A DNA stretch of 64,000 nt from Alitta virens (GCA_932294295.1 OW028573.1:2118001-2182000); one strand, 5' to 3'; numbered from the stretch's first letter, positions 48,801 to 60,779 are shown. The notes: generated by a model not told the origin, from the sequence alone. Numbers and translations: made by a program.

Positions 48801-51800
48801 GGTACTTAATGATGTTTATCAATACCACCTGCCTCCATCAACTATGCATAGAATTCCACCATTGCTTTGGGCCCGGTTGAGGTCTGACATGGATGCCTAC
48901 ATTGCTGAACGAGAAGCAGATAACATGAGCGTGATGTACTGGTACCATCGTCAGTTCACAGCATCTGCTCAGATACGATACTATGAAAACCAACATGTAA
49001 AAGAAAGGATACACTCCTCCATGGCTGACTACTTCCTAGGAAAATGGCACAAGGTCCCCAAACCTTTCCGATACACTGAACAGCAAATGAACCTCAGCCC
49101 ACCTGCCAGAGAAGCAGCAGTAGACAGACAAGTACCTAAACAGCCTTTGACCTTTAGTCAAAGCCAAGGTGAGGGGCGCTACAACTTGAGGAAATTATAT
49201 GAATTGCCTTATCACTTAGCAAGAGCTGGCAACAGATTTGAAGACCTATATGACCATGTGCTCTTTAACATAGAATGGATTGTTGCCAAAAGCAAAGGAG
49301 TATCAGTTACTGAAGTTATTGCTGATTACGTTGATGCCCTGTCCAAAAAGTGGGATCCATCTGTGCAGTTGGTACATGATGCCTTAAAACTTGGCTTATT
49401 TGCTGTTAACCAGTGCTCAGATATGGTGGTTGTAGAGTTAACATCGCGGTTGTTACCATATTACAAGAATAATGACTACAAACGTATCAGGCATTTGTTG
49501 CAACAATGTGATACCAAAGGGTTATACAGCAATGCTCTCATCCCAACTGTCCATTCCAACCACACACCTGGAGGACCATTGATGTACATGCTGGAAGGCC
49601 ACCCCTGGGCTCCAACATCGGTGAAGATACTTTGTGAACAAGGAATTCTTGTATCTGCTTCCAATATGATCATATCATGGGATATCACAACAGGGGAGTT
49701 CCTGAAGGACATTAAAATACCTAACTTCACAGGAGTATTGCGACACATGTCAGTATCTCCTGACGCAACCACTGCAGTTGCCTGTAGCCACACAAATGAT
49801 GTTTTTCTCTTCAACCTAGTCACAAGTAAGTTCCAGCAATTACCAACACTTCAGGAATGCCATCACCCCATTCAGGGCACTTGTATGTCAAATGACAGAA
49901 TTTGGCTGTTCAACAAAGACAATGTGTACATTCTAGATTTATACGGCAAATGCTTGGATACCAAGAAGCAGTGCAATGAAAGTGAGGCATTAGTTCAAGT
50001 AACACTGAGACCCAGCGGAACTCCATGCTACATCATAAGGACTGGTCTGATGATCGATGAAAGTGATGATGAAGACTCGGATAAAGGAAGTGATTATGAA
50101 AAGCATGCACAAACTCTAGATGGCAGTGGAGACAGGAGTATATACATAGAGTTTGCAGACCGCAACATTCCACAATTTAAATGTCGTGGACCTTTGTGTT
50201 ACTCAGAAGACTTCAGCACAATATACGCATGTCAGAGTGACTATTCTGACTCAGACGAACCACAAAATAGTAATCCAGAAAGATATGACCCTGTGGCAAT
50301 CGTACGTTTCAAATACTACAATGGTGTGTGGAGAGAGGATGGTGATATAGGGAAAAGTGCAGAACGCATGTTCGCCATTACAGTATCTCAGTGTACTCAG
50401 TGGCTTGCAGGAACCACCATGTGTGGTTTCCAAGTATGGAATTTGGGCAGTCGCAATATGACCGAAGTTAAACTTGCAGGAGACCACAGAAACCTTCCAA
50501 ACAAAAGAGGAACTTCACAGCTGCTTTGTTTTTCAAATTGCTCCACAAAGATGGCAGCAGCAATTCGTGAATTCATCCTTGTTTGGGATTTAAATGATTT
50601 ATCAAAAGAACCAATACGCCTGCCATCAATTCATTACAAGCGGATCCTCTCTTTGCAATCTGTGCCAGCATCCCTTGGAAACAAGATGGTGTCTGCCTCA
50701 TTTGACCACTCCATAAATGTCTGGAACTTTGACAATATAAGAGGAAAAACGTACACCGTAGAAAAGCATGACCATCCAGTTGAAGATGTTGCCATCTGTT
50801 CAGGTTCTCTTTATGCCATAACTGTCACACAGAAAGTGGCTAAAGTATGGAATATGCACACAGGAGAATGCAAGATGGCCATTAATGCAAGCATGAAAAA
50901 CAGTAAGATTAACACAGCAATAATAACTTCAGACGGTTCCAAAGTAATCAGTGCTGAAACAACCATCACTACGAAGTTCCTGGACACAAGAGTCACCACC
51001 CATGAAACTGGTCTGTTCCATGTTTGGGAGGTGGGCACAGGTATGAAAAAAGTGGAGAGTAATCAGACAGGCATCGTGCAGCTTCTGTTGATTGACAATG
51101 AAAGGATGGTTATTGCCATTTCAAGCAAAGATAAAATCACTGGCCTTGGAGTTTGTCGATCAGTAGCAACAGGAAAGATTGAGTACCAGTTTGAGTTCAA
51201 CTCCACCGGGTTCCAAAAATGTATTGCACTTGGCAACAAACTTGTAATACCTGCCAAGAATGGCAAACGAGATGTTTTGAATCTATATCATGCAAGGACA
51301 GGAAGCGAGCAGCAACCTTCCATTCCACTTGCCTGTGGAACATACCAAGATGTGGAAGACCTGAAAGTTTTGAAACAGTCCACATCATCAGTTGTCCTTG
51401 TCCGTAGAGATAAGGCCAGCATTTATGACGTCAAATCCAAGAAGTTCATAAAATCCTTACTCAACTGGAATGGTTCATGTAATTCAGATGGCACTCTGGG
51501 CCTAGAAGCAAAACTCAGTGGTGAACTGAACATTATTTCAATCCAGACAGGATCTTTGAAAAAGTCCTTGCTTCCTCGCAGTCTCGAATTGACGGTAAAA
51601 CCAAAAGCAGCATTCACATCCAATGACAAATATGTGCTGTACCGTAATGGAACCCAAAACCGCATGGTGCTAATACGGATTGAAGACGCAACAGTCATAG
51701 GACAGTATTATTCAAGGGCCAAGATTAGTTCTGTAGCCATTTCTCCTTTGGCCGATTTAATAATGATTGGAAGGAATGATGGCAGATGCAGCACATTCCT

Positions 51801-51957
51801 AATTGGCGACCCCAACAAGCCTGAGACAGCTTCTAAAATAAGCTCTCTCCCATCTAGAGCTGGATCAAAAATGACATTTAACGAAGCTGTGGTCATCACC
51901 AAAATTAAGCACAGGGTACATGAAACCAGGAAATCAAGAGCTTGCATAGTTTTATAG
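45881..51957 (+). CDS. NACHT-WD40 protein 2 (DUF4062-like, NACHT NTPase, WD40 half, C-terminal CaaX; 7 exons)
   Basis: Paralogue of the gene at 31946-42595. Exons: 45881-46112, 46223-46311, 46472-46588, 46676-46879, 47079-47223, 47316-47875, 48040-51957; all GT-AG, giving 1,754 aa. Exons 2-5 have the same lengths as in gene 1 (89, 117, 204, 145). Exon 6 is continuous where gene 1 has an intron. The basic N-terminus (KQRRRSRSG) precedes the DUF4062-like segment (NIVRIFVSSTF, VVDMRWGVRDEATDDH). NACHT: Walker A GKSGSGKT (433-440), Walker B LYIFLDSLDQL (524-). The last exon carries HTPGGPLMYMLEGHP and WD40-like repeats (SASFDHSINVWNFDN, KVAKVWNMHTGEC). An acidic Ser/Asp/Glu insert (about 50053-50100) is absent from gene 1. 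The C-terminus RKSRACIVL is a CaaX box with Leu last, favouring geranylgeranylation, preceded by basic residues. An AG at 45860 (CACACAG) may mark a 5' UTR intron. Sensor role is inferred from family. Confidence 0.9.
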
Positions 51958-51978
51958 TCCAAAACTCCGGATTAAACA

Positions 51979-51984
51979 AATAAA
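51979..51984 (+). promoter_or_regulatory. Polyadenylation signal of NACHT-WD40 gene 2
   Basis: AATAAA 22 bases after the TAG stop. The closeness implies a very short 3' UTR unless a later signal is used. Confidence 0.55.
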
Positions 51985-53825
51985 TTGCCTCAATTAGTTG
52001 TGATATTTTGTATACATATCTGTAACTTCCAAATGAAAGATCTTAACTAGAACTCACCGGTTTTGAGATCCAGCTAATGTGCATGTGAAGTGGAGCTGCT
52101 CTCAACATCAGTGGTCAACTAATTCCAGGCTTTATCACTCAGGAAAACTGTTCTTAATTTCCTGGGACCCATATATTGTATATATACTGTGCTAATGCAA
52201 ATTATTACTGTCGAGTAGCCAGTCAAACATAGGCTAAAACACTGCATTCGTTCAAATTGTTTGTTGTGGCCTACTAATTCACTACATCCATCAATGTGTT
52301 TTTATGCTTATAAAGTAGGTTTTGTTTATTATAATGGAAGCTTGCTAAACTTAGTCATGGGTTGCACTGGTTGGTTGTATAGCAGCCACTTTTTCCTATT
52401 TAATGTTGCAATATATTGCATTGTGGTGTTGTGGTTGATAAGACTGGATGAGATTCTACTAACAAAAGACTGTTTATGAATTACCTTTATAACGAGCTAA
52501 AGTGTATGTTTGAGGAAACTAATCAGATGTACTTGTATGAAACAGAGACTGAGCTTTAGAATCGAAAATATATTACGCTTTACCTTAGAAAGATTGCTGG
52601 AGTGGTTGCTGTCAGAAAACCTACTGATACTGAGTAAAGAATTTCTGTTTTAATCTTTTGAAAATCACTTTAATAAAAAGTTTTAGAATATTAAATCTTG
52701 AATCTTGTATTCTTCAATGTTTCATTATATTGTATTATTCATTGTTTCATGATACAATGTATTGTACACTGTACTATACATTTGTAAGCTCATTTCCAGC
52801 CAGAGGCTTATACTTAGTGAAAGGAAACTCAACTTTTTCATTTCATTTTTTTATTGTATAAATAATATACACAGTATTATATAGTTACAAGTCAAACAAT
52901 TTCAACCAGATGCACATACGTGCATGTTTGGCAAAATATATGCAATTATATTACACAATACTTCATGCATGGATTAGATAATTGAAATTAATTACCAGCT
53001 AAATACATATTAAATCCAAAGTAATAATATACATCATTTTAAATTGTTTCTAAACTATCGTATAAAAATAAAAATATGAGGAATTTTTTAAACATGGTGT
53101 TTCATGGTATTCCAATACAATCTGCCATTTCTAAATTTATGTCGCTGATAAGATATCAGACAAGATCAGACAGACAGCAGACATAGACAGTCATACAGAC
53201 ATTGTGATTTTTGTAAATACCATTTATTAATTATAAATTTAGTTAATAATTCTCTCATCCGTGTCCGGCGCCACTGTGCATCCAACTACCAATCATAGCC
53301 GGCCTCATTTTAATAATTTTCATTCCTAACAAAACCGAGCTGCTTAGGCTTGCTCAGCACTCGGTCTTCAGCCTTTCATTTAAAAAAACATGTGCTTGTT
53401 CATCCATGTAAAATAAACTAATAGCAATCGTGCATGATATGTGATTGTGTGATTATCTGATAGGGAGTATGTTGAAGGTAAATTGTTACATGACAATTGT
53501 TACATGAAGGCAACTGAGAAATAAATATAAATCCAATATTTTTCTAAATTAATTACATTACAGTTAATTAATCACAATGGACCACACAGATGAAATTCAA
53601 ATACGTGGATGCTAATTGCACTTGGCTATGACATTTAGTAAACAAATCATTGACCGGTCAATCGCCACCAATGACAATTCCCTAGACACATTAACTGCTC
53701 AGAAGTTTTTTCAATTCAATTCCTATTGTACCAATTGACACAGATGTATTTTAAACCTGTATCTTATCTTATTTTATCTAATCTCGTATTTCATTTTTTT
53801 CAATTTCCAGGATGAGTTGAGTGTA
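51985..53825. other. Gene-free stretch
   Basis: AT-rich with no recognised gene, RNA or element end. Short frames on both strands show only AT-rich hydrophobic translations. Confidence 0.5.
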
Positions 53826-54166
53826 CTTGATGGAATAGTGTTTAGAGGCCAGCGTGTCATAGTTCCACGAATGTGGGCGTGGGTTCAAATCCCACTTCTG
53901 ACACCATGTTATGTCTTCGTATTTGTTAGTCTTTTTGATGCTTCCAGATTAAGATATGCAATAACATAATGATTCGTTCCAGACTCCATCTTTTTTTGGT
54001 TTCTTCTATCTACACCAGAGGGCGAACAATCAAATAAGACAAGTACGCCACCTAGCGTATATTACACTTGGCATGATGTATTTTATCTGCTTTTAATTTT
54101 CTGTATATTTTAATTTCCTGTACAAAGACTTTGAATAAACGTTATTATAGATAGATAGATAGAAAT
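53826..54166 (+). mobile_element. tRNA-headed SINE-like unit with TAGA tail
   Basis: A tRNA-like head at about 53830-53907 has a perfect T-arm stem GTGGG-TTCAAAT-CCCAC and a weak box A (TAGTGTTTAGAGG). A body of about 250 bp follows, ending TTTGAATAAACGTTATTA then TAGA repeats. The tail resembles the loop and flanks of the element at 4024-4175. No target duplication identified. Confidence 0.5.
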
Positions 54167-54396
54167 ATAGACCTACATACTAAGAACTAGCCTTGATGCT
54201 GATTAAAAATGAAACAAAGTGCAGTAGACAATATCAATTCACACTGACACTCTTACCACTACTCAAAGGGCTTTACTATCACTACAATTGCATTCAATGG
54301 ATATATTTTAAAAATTATGATTTGTAGTTCAACCATACAATTCCCGAGTACGGGGGTGGGCGTCGCGAGAAGGGGGGGGGGGGGTTTACACATAAA

Positions 54397-54735
54397 GTTG
54401 AGGTCCTCCCCCCCCCCCTCCCAAGGGGATAGGACCTATCTCTGTGAGCTTATAGGCCACATACCTATTGTCACACTAGAACAAAGTGTGACAGTGATTA
54501 GCAGCTATTTCCTCTACTCAACAGCTATTATGGTTAAGTTGATCTATTAAAAAAGGTGTTTCTCACCCTTGTGACCACGTGACCGTAATCAATGTCATGC
54601 GCAAGATGTCATTCCTTTCTCACACAACTTATAAATAAGGTTCTGAGGTGGGTGGGAAAATCTGGTAACAAGGTCTGTGGGCTATAAGCTCACAGAGATA
54701 GCTCCAATCCCCCTCGGGGGAGGGGAGGACCTCAA
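54397..54735. repeat. Foldback element with G/C runs
   Basis: GTTGAGGTCCTCC plus a C run and CTATCTCTGTGAGCTTATAG at about 54397-54465 is inverted at about 54671-54735 (CTATAAGCTCACAGAGATAG then GGAGGACCTCAAC). A G run precedes the left arm. No coding capacity. Confidence 0.65.
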
Positions 54736-55409
54736 CTCTATTTTGCTAAAGCCCAAAGACCTTTTGTCATGATGGAAAAAAGCGTAACAATGATTAGAAG
54801 TGCAGTTTTCCAAAGTGGAGGAGGGAGAGCCTCAGGCTATGTCATTCCAGAATTAAATGAATAAAAGTGGTCAAGGGCGAGATAAAACAGTGGCAGTGTT
54901 TGACCTTTGGAACCTTGGATCAGGGTGAAGGTCGAGGCTACTCACTCAACTGTACTCTCTCTCCTAGTTGAGGATTCTCAGATGAAGGGATTGAAAGACA
55001 GTATGATATTACTACTGATAGGAAGTAATATGTTGTGATTACATCAGCATAAGGTGATTAAATGTGTAACCTGTATGATTAATAGTCAACACTGGTCAAC
55101 AAAGATCATGTTTAGGTTATAAGATAATATGTTGATACTAAAATCAGATGTTTATCTGAATTTAGATATATTCAGGAGGATTAATTAGTGGACATAAAAT
55201 ACAGAGCAAGGGTGACAAGAATCTGACAATTGCCTGCAGGAGTTGTAAAATCATGGATAAAATCAAGGATAAAATCAAGGATAAAAGCCGGAGGATTAAT
55301 TAGGGGGTTAGAGTGACCAGGTTGTCCTAGAAATTGGAGACTTACTTTCTGGCCTCTATTGGGTGCATCCGATGCTGTCCATCCGGTTGCAGTCTGATAT
55401 CTGCTAGGT

Positions 55410-56218
55410 GTGTGTGTGTGTGTGAGTTATTGTTTAACGCCTCATCAGCACCTGAGTGGGCTATGTAGAGGCTCTCTAGGTTAAGATTGATTATCTATAT
55501 TTGGTAGTAGAAACCAGAAGCATATAAAAAATCAATAATTGTCTGGGTTGGATATCTAGTAAAGAGATGTTGTAAGGTAGTAGCTTGAAACAGAGGTCTT
55601 CTAATGCGTTGTAAGTGGGTGCAATCTAATAAAATATGTTTAATTGTTAGGGGGCACCGACAACTCTGGCATACCGGTGCCGGTTCATTGACTAAAAGGT
55701 GTAAATGTGTAAGTCTTGAATGTCCTATGAGGCATCTGTGATATATTCCTTGATCTTTGCGAGTATTGAACCTACTAGGTATTTTATTTTGAATGCAAGG
55801 TAAGATTGAATGCAACTTGTTGTTATTACATTCATTCCATTGTCTTTGCCAGCAAGACATGATAAAAGATTTTATAGTCATTTTAAAATCAGTGTATGGA
55901 ATGGTAAAATCAGTTATCTCTTTTGTAAGAGCCCTTTTTGCTGCCAGGTCTGCTTTTTCATTCCCTTCAATGCCAGCGTGTCCAGGAATCCAGCAGAATA
56001 CTATGTCTTTGTATTCGTGAAGATAGAAATATTTAATAAGAACATCTAAGATCCCAGGGTTGTCAAGTTGTTTATTTTGGATTGCTTGAAGAGCAGATTT
56101 GGAATCAGAACAGATAACATAACGATCTGATTCTGAGTCCTCGATGTTCTTTAAGGCAAGGTAAATAGCTGTTAATTCTGCAGTGTATATTGAGCAGTGG
56201 TCTGGAAGACGACATTCA
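55410..56218 (-). mobile_element. 5'-truncated LINE encoding an RNase H domain
   Basis: From its truncated 5' end (56218) an open frame runs on the minus strand to the stop at 55495, encoding RNase H: acidic residues in YTAELTAIYLALK, VICSDSKSALQAI and HAGIEGNEKADLAAK. A Cys/His segment (CQSCRCPLTIKHILLDCTHL) follows; this order is typical of I-group (Nimb/Ingi-like) LINEs. The 3' UTR contains GCCCACTCAGGTGC and GCGTTAAACAATAA and ends in a CA/GT repeat. A 14-bp target duplication GATATCTGCTAGGT flanks it at 55396-55409 and 56219-56232, inside the DIRS-type fragment. The frame is intact where present, suggesting a recent insertion; the reverse transcriptase is missing by 5' truncation. Confidence 0.85.
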
Positions 56219-56232
56219 GATATCTGCTAGGT

Positions 56233-57545
56233 AAAAAGTTTTTCCAACCAAAAAATGAGGTGAATGAAGAGTGATTGGTCCCAGTGCCCGCCTGGATGAT
56301 TTCCTCTACTGAGTGGGAAGCTCCATGAAGTGCTCATTCTTCTGACTTGATGTTACATGAAGTTTTGGCCTGTGTTGATGAGTAAAGCGTACATAAGCTT
56401 TAATCCAAGATGCAATTGTGCTAGGAGGGAGGTCCCTCACCTCTAACCTTCTGGAATAGTGTGGTTTTGGATGATGGGCCATCAGTGAAGTAATTCTTGA
56501 CAATTTTTATTGGGCATAGAAGGCTGTCATCCGCGTCCTGGCTGAGAGAGGTTCTAGGGAAGGGATGAAAAATGGAGTTGGGTGGTCCATGCCAGGGATT
56601 GAGGTCTTGGCTAAGAACCCTGAAATTGTTCTCAAGAGCATGCCATCTGGAGAGAAGAGGAGGTCTCATGGATCTCGGGAGAAAACTTGTATCTCGCTGC
56701 GTTTGCTTGAAGATGCCAATGCGAATAGACAGACGGTTTTTTACAGATGCACCATATTGTGTTAGATTGGGAGTTCTTCGGATCTAAGTATTTGGAGTAC
56801 TATGGTTAGATTCCACTCTAGAACTCGTGGTCATTCTAATGTGCTCAAAGTAGAGAATGCTTTGATCAGCTTAGATATGCAGGGGTGAAGAGACACTGGT
56901 ATACCATCAAAAGGTCCAAAGTCGACGCAATTGATGATCTGTAATTGATGATAGTATTTGGGGATAGTTTCTTGACTTCAAAAAGGTAATTAAGAAGTCT
57001 GCAGTGAGATTTGTACAGTCGGAGAGATAATGCCCTTTGTTCCAGAAAATCCATCCTGTCTGATTTTCTCCCTGAGAGTGGCCACACGTGTAGGGCCTGG
57101 GTCTTGATGGTAAATGTTGGATATTGGGTGTTTGAGAAGATGACGCCACCAGAGATTTTGATAGTCGTAGAGTAGATTGATGATTTCTGGGAACCACACT
57201 TGGTTCGGCCAGAAAGGAGCTATTAGAAGTTACTTCATTGGTGACTGGCAAAGTTTCTCAGGACTTCTGGCAGAAGTTTGGTTGGGGGGAAGGCGTATGC
57301 TATCTCTTCCTCCCACTATATTGACAAGGCATCTATTTTCCATGCCAAGGGATCTGGACATGGGTGGACATACTTTGGTAACTGGTTACTGAATTGTGTG
57401 GAAAATAAGTCTATTTCCAGATTTGGAAATAATTGATAGATTCTTGTGAATACCGTGCGGTGTAGGGTCCACTCCGTCCCTAACAACTGTGAGGACCTGG
57501 AGAGAAAATCTACAATCAAGTTTGGATGACCTTGTCTCCTTGTTG
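56233..57545 (-). pseudogene. DIRS-type retroelement fragment (RNase H end and tyrosine recombinase)
   Basis: Broken minus-strand frames read, 5' to 3': LIVDFLSR, then FPNLEIDLFSTQFSNQLP and PDPLAWKIDALSI (the end of a DIRS-like RT/RNase H protein), then SPNTIINYRSSIASTL (N-terminal recombinase domain), then PPSTIASWIKAYVRFTH and EEIIQAGTGTNHSSFTSFF (C-terminal recombinase region). This order is that of DIRS elements, which integrate by tyrosine recombinase rather than DDE integrase. Several frameshifts and stops. The right-hand remainder continues past the nested LINE, from 55395 downwards, with an unclear end. Probably dead. Confidence 0.65.
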
Positions 57546-57559
57546 TAAAATCCTCAGTG

Positions 57560-57949
57560 TGGTTAGTGACATACTATGTCTCCTTCCAGTATCTCATAGT
57601 CTCAACATAATGATAATTCAAAACAGTAAGTTGTGTCAAGTTGGTCTGCTCTGCATGTTGGTCAAAACCAAAGATGCCAGAAACATTCCATGTTTATTAT
57701 TTATATGAATTCACAAGACAAAGGCCCCTCCTTAATGGAGGGGGTAAAATTCCCAGTCACCATTCGATCTCCTCATCTGGGACCAGGCACACCCCTCCCA
57801 ACTGTGCTCCCTCCCCTCCCAACTGTGCACCCATGTTCAGTCATCCATTATCCCCAAACCCCACAATGGACAAACTCACTCATGCATAAATTCTATACCC
57901 TCAAGGGCACACAGTCACACAGGACAGGTGGCAGGCAACCTGACCCACA
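57560..57949 (-). repeat. Candidate 3' LTR region of the Gypsy-type element
   Basis: On the minus strand a purine run AGGGGAGAAGGG (57950-57961 in complement) is immediately followed by TGTGGG, as a polypurine tract before an LTR would be. About 240 bp on is TATAAATAATAAA (near 57691-57705), which could serve as TATA box and polyadenylation signal. The inner boundary is not determined because the 5' LTR is outside the window. Tentative. Confidence 0.3.
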
Positions 57950-57961
57950 CCCTTCTCCCCT

Positions 57962-58811
57962 CATTATCTCCACACCCCAGGAGATTGTACAGTCATTAGG
58001 CCAGGAAGATCCAATCACCCTTGATCCCATTTCGGCCATCAGGATCAAGATCATACAGTGGAGTATGATCAGGCCAGCTGGTCATGGTTCATTGATGGAT
58101 CCCCTGTCTTCACTAATGACTAGTACATTGTCCAAAATGGGACCACAATCAGTGATGGCCATCTGCAGCCATCATTTCCACAACTCAGAACATTGCACAT
58201 TGAATTTACAATCATCATTTAGTTAAATTAAAGAGCAAAAGGCCAGTGCCTTTTACACTGCTCATCATCATTTGAGTTAGATGTATACATATACTAAGAT
58301 AATTAACCTACTTTACACAAAGAAAATGACTCTATCCTACTTTCATTGTCCATGAGTCAGCATATTCATTCTATTACCATAACTATTATTACAAATACAT
58401 CTCACTTAGCAAAAATGATGATTCCATCCTAGCATTTACACCACTTGACACTTTTATATTTATATAGCAAAAAAAATTACATAATCACATAGACAATAAC
58501 CCTAATGTCACTACACTTATCCACTGAATCCAGCGTATTCATCTTCATACAAAAAAAAACTTCTTGATCTGTAGGAATTGGGTGTCGGTGTTTTAGAACT
58601 CATACACTTAAATCAACACTTCCGGATCATATAATATCATACTACAACAATCACACAAATATTTGCATAGATAGTGGCCGATCCTAGCTCCAAGTGCCTC
58701 ATGGATCATATTGTCTTCATCTGATCCCTATCGCACTAGTCTAGTTGCAGATCAAAGCCTAAAGTCAAAAATGTTCCAAATGAAGAGGATTTTGTCCAAG
58801 ATCTAGGTACC
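57962..58811. other. Noncoding spacer downstream of env
   Basis: AT-rich sequence between the env stop and the candidate polypurine tract. The plus-strand frame at 57633-58226 has no recognisable domain and is not supported as a gene. Confidence 0.45.
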
Positions 58812-60779
58812 TTAGACCTCGGCAATATCCTGACATGCACTGCCCACTGGTAGCTTGATGGTGGCATTATCCCCAGCCACCCTGTAACTGGCTGATCTTC
58901 TGGACAGCAGAGTTCTTCCCTGCTTTTTCCTTACGCAACATGGGATCCTGGCCACCAGCCGCTTGATCCAGGGATTTTTCCTCGCAAACCAATAGGCCAG
59001 GCCCACAAAGATCAGAATGGTCACCAAGGTGGACATCACAAATGCAGTCAGGGGGGCATGTTGTCGGAATTGTACCCAGGGCCTCTGGCTCACCTGTATG
59101 GCACTCATCAAGACATCCTGACTAATATCGTTGACTTGAGCCGTAGATACGCTCTTCAGCTGAGGGAAGGAGTCAACCAACGCTTCGAAGCCCAGATTCC
59201 TCGTAAAGTTGAACTGTCCTTCTACGTGTATCAGGGGCAGCACTATGTGACGGGCCATGTGTAGCTCTGGAATGCAGTGAACTCTCCAACCGGTGCCTGC
59301 AATGTTGCAAGGAGCCGGACAATGCATTGCGTAAGTGCCTGGCCCCAACTTCTGGGGAGGATAGACTTTTCCTGGACAATGGGCCGAGATAGACTCTCCC
59401 CAGGTCATCACCACGATGGTTCGCAAGGACACTCTCTTCACTGTGGTGACATTGGCCTGCTTCACAATGTCGAATCTGCACCCTTTCACGAGCTCGGATT
59501 GATTAAATATCAGACCCCGAGCACACGTCATGTGTCTGGCGTCAAACAAAGGGCCTGCACGACAGACAAGTGGCTCACCTCCAATACACGCCTCCGGCTC
59601 GAATAATAGGCCCGTGGTTGTGTCCACCCCGTAGCTGCTCCCCACATCTATCTTCACAGTCATGTTAGACCCCCTGATGGGGACTGGGTAACTCTGTATA
59701 TTATAGAGCAGGTAGCTGGCCTTGTTGATGGTGGGCACGTTGAATCGAAAGATGAGCCTGTTTCTATCGATGACGATGGGCTCAATGTGCAGGTGCCTGT
59801 AATACCATGTCAACTCCGGCACTACATCATTTCCAGACTGGGCTATAGCATTTATCGTGTTTCTTAGCACATAGGGGCTGACGATGTCTTCAGTCAAATC
59901 TCCTCGCTCCAGCGCTCCACGTTGCTGTTGATAGAGCCGCATCTGCTCTCTATACCTCTCGAATAAGTGCTCACACTCCTCTACAGCTCGGTCAATCTCC
60001 ATACGTATCTCTATATTGCTCAACCTCCAATCAACATTTGACAGCTTCTTAGATAATCCTCCAACGTATTTATTCAACTGGCCCACATGATCGTCAACCT
60101 GAGACAGAGCCACAGACACATTCTTGATATACAACCTGTTTTGATTGACCACCGTCATCATTCGGTCTGACAGGTGTAGTATGTCCTGTGTCCTGGCCTG
60201 CAATATCCTGGTGGCTTCCTCATAGTGCCTCACCTGGGAGTCCGTGGCCACTCCAAAGAGCACATGCAACCCTGTTCCAATAAAATCGAAGGCTCCTCTC
60301 CTCTGGCGTCCCATTGGAGTAGGAGGATCACTTCGACTCCGTCCTGCATAACTACCATCCAGGGGTTGCAATCTCCTCAAGCGCCACTCCCAGGATCTCT
60401 GTATATATCCATGCACTTTGATGTCTTGCCGACTGTCTCTCACCAGTTGTATCAATGCGGCCAATTGTGCGGGGTAACGAGGAGTCTCCAAGGTTACCAG
60501 GACCACCCAGGAAGCCTCCAAAGTCCTGAGTGAGGCCCCTCCTCGCACCAACACCCCATCTGTCAGTTCCCTAGGGGGGGTGGGTCTCTCCATCATATCT
60601 TCCTCCGTCATTGTCTTGGGTGAGACTTCCCTCAGCATGGGGTCCAACACTCCTGTCCCTTGGGCTCCAACCTGGGCAAAAGTCCCTGACAACAACGATA
60701 TGAGTAACAGGAGTGCCATGCCCACCTTAAAGAGTCTCTGGGGCCGAGTCTTCTTGGGGAGAGTCATCATCTTTAGCAT
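58812..60779 (-). CDS. env: F-like envelope protein of a Gypsy-type LTR element
   Basis: An uninterrupted 655-aa frame with the full layout of a class I-like fusion glycoprotein as in errantiviruses and other env-bearing Gypsy elements (Baculo_F type): signal peptide (about 18-36), a furin-type site RQRR (158-161) followed by a Gly/Phe-rich hydrophobic segment, a long heptad-like region (about 185-270), many Cys in the distal ectodomain, a membrane anchor (about 577-599) and a basic Cys-containing cytoplasmic tail. Its ATG lies inside the end of the upstream frame (53-base overlap, different frame), so expression would need splicing or re-initiation. No internal stop. Assignment rests on architecture; activity is untested. 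Confidence 0.75.
   Translation of the reverse strand: MLKMMTLPKKTRPQRLFKVGMALLLLISLLSGTFAQVGAQGTGVLDPMLREVSPKTMTEEDMMERPTPPRELTDGVLVRGGASLRTLEASWVVLVTLETPRYPAQLAALIQLVRDSRQDIKVHGYIQRSWEWRLRRLQPLDGSYAGRSRSDPPTPMGRQRRGAFDFIGTGLHVLFGVATDSQVRHYEEATRILQARTQDILHLSDRMMTVVNQNRLYIKNVSVALSQVDDHVGQLNKYVGGLSKKLSNVDWRLSNIEIRMEIDRAVEECEHLFERYREQMRLYQQQRGALERGDLTEDIVSPYVLRNTINAIAQSGNDVVPELTWYYRHLHIEPIVIDRNRLIFRFNVPTINKASYLLYNIQSYPVPIRGSNMTVKIDVGSSYGVDTTTGLLFEPEACIGGEPLVCRAGPLFDARHMTCARGLIFNQSELVKGCRFDIVKQANVTTVKRVSLRTIVVMTWGESISAHCPGKVYPPQKLGPGTYAMHCPAPCNIAGTGWRVHCIPELHMARHIVLPLIHVEGQFNFTRNLGFEALVDSFPQLKSVSTAQVNDISQDVLMSAIQVSQRPWVQFRQHAPLTAFVMSTLVTILIFVGLAYWFARKNPWIKRLVARIPCCVRKKQGRTLLSRRSASYRVAGDNATIKLPVGSACQDIAEV

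Noticed and set aside
57633..58226. 197-aa plus-strand frame downstream of env
   Set aside because: No domain; Pro/Ser-rich composition follows local base bias and the region overlaps the candidate LTR and polypurine tract.
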